Shown here piece by piece: positions 6,462 to 6,471 of a DNA stretch of 6,471 bases (position 1 is its first letter; each line of letters starts with the position of its first letter). The stretch is from an uncultured Bacillota bacterium (GTDB lineage Bacteria; Bacillota_I; Bacilli_A; RFN20; CAG-449), in the NCBI GenBank assembly GCA_905204225.1, contig CAJKZK010000095.1:1-6471 (forward strand), in the 5' to 3' direction. Both the position numbers and the translations under genes were made by a program. A model generated the notes under the pieces. The model had not been told where the DNA came from. It did not search any database and was given only the letters and a program-made list of their open reading frames with translations.

Positions 6462-6471
6462 TTATTTAAAA

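Noticed and set aside
1..6471. Alternative genetic code (TGA as Trp) suggested by the extreme AT content
   Set aside because: Trp is encoded by TGG in two of the genes, no TGA occurs within the three frames, and an in-frame TGA just upstream of the partial gene is consistent with a stop.

Overview
The window is a very AT-rich stretch (roughly a quarter to 30% GC by eye) carrying three genes, all on the minus strand and all predicted to encode lipid-anchored surface proteins. Each protein begins with a short Lys-rich N-terminus, a hydrophobic segment and a Cys-ending lipobox; two of them continue with a Ser/Thr/Asn linker. Tryptophan is encoded by TGG, the visible stops are TAA, and no in-frame TGA is read through, so the standard bacterial code applies and a TGA=Trp mycoplasma is unlikely. 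Composition, strong AGGAG-type ribosome binding sites and the S/T-rich post-lipobox linkers suggest a low-GC Bacillota, such as an uncultured gut Bacilli, Erysipelotrichales or Acholeplasma-side lineage. This placement is inference, not proof.

In transcription order (right to left): 6420-6471 is the leader of the first gene, with a clear Shine-Dalgarno and a 16-bp perfect palindrome. 3534-6419 encodes a 961-residue lipoprotein made almost entirely of about ten tandem beta-rich repeats resembling InlB-B-repeat / bacterial Ig-like modules. After a one-base gap, 1244-3532 encodes a 762-residue lipoprotein with two N-terminal BIG2-like Ig domains, a central domain of unrecognised family, two more degenerate Ig-like domains and a novel-looking C-terminal domain. 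These two are almost certainly one operon. A 127-bp gap (1117-1243) with overlapping inverted repeats separates them from a third lipoprotein gene, 1-1116, cut off by the window edge before its stop. That protein has a visible internal duplication whose unit also appears related to the central domain of the 762-residue protein.

No enzyme signature, transporter membrane domain, RNA gene, CRISPR array or insertion sequence was seen. The best reading is a surface-lipoprotein locus: Ig-like stalks or adhesins plus a repeated, probably LolA/LppX-like beta domain, working at the outer face of the membrane. Substrates or ligands cannot be told from sequence. The most interesting items are the unit shared between the first and second proteins, the ten-unit repeat array, and a few hairpins/palindromes that coding or known signals do not explain.
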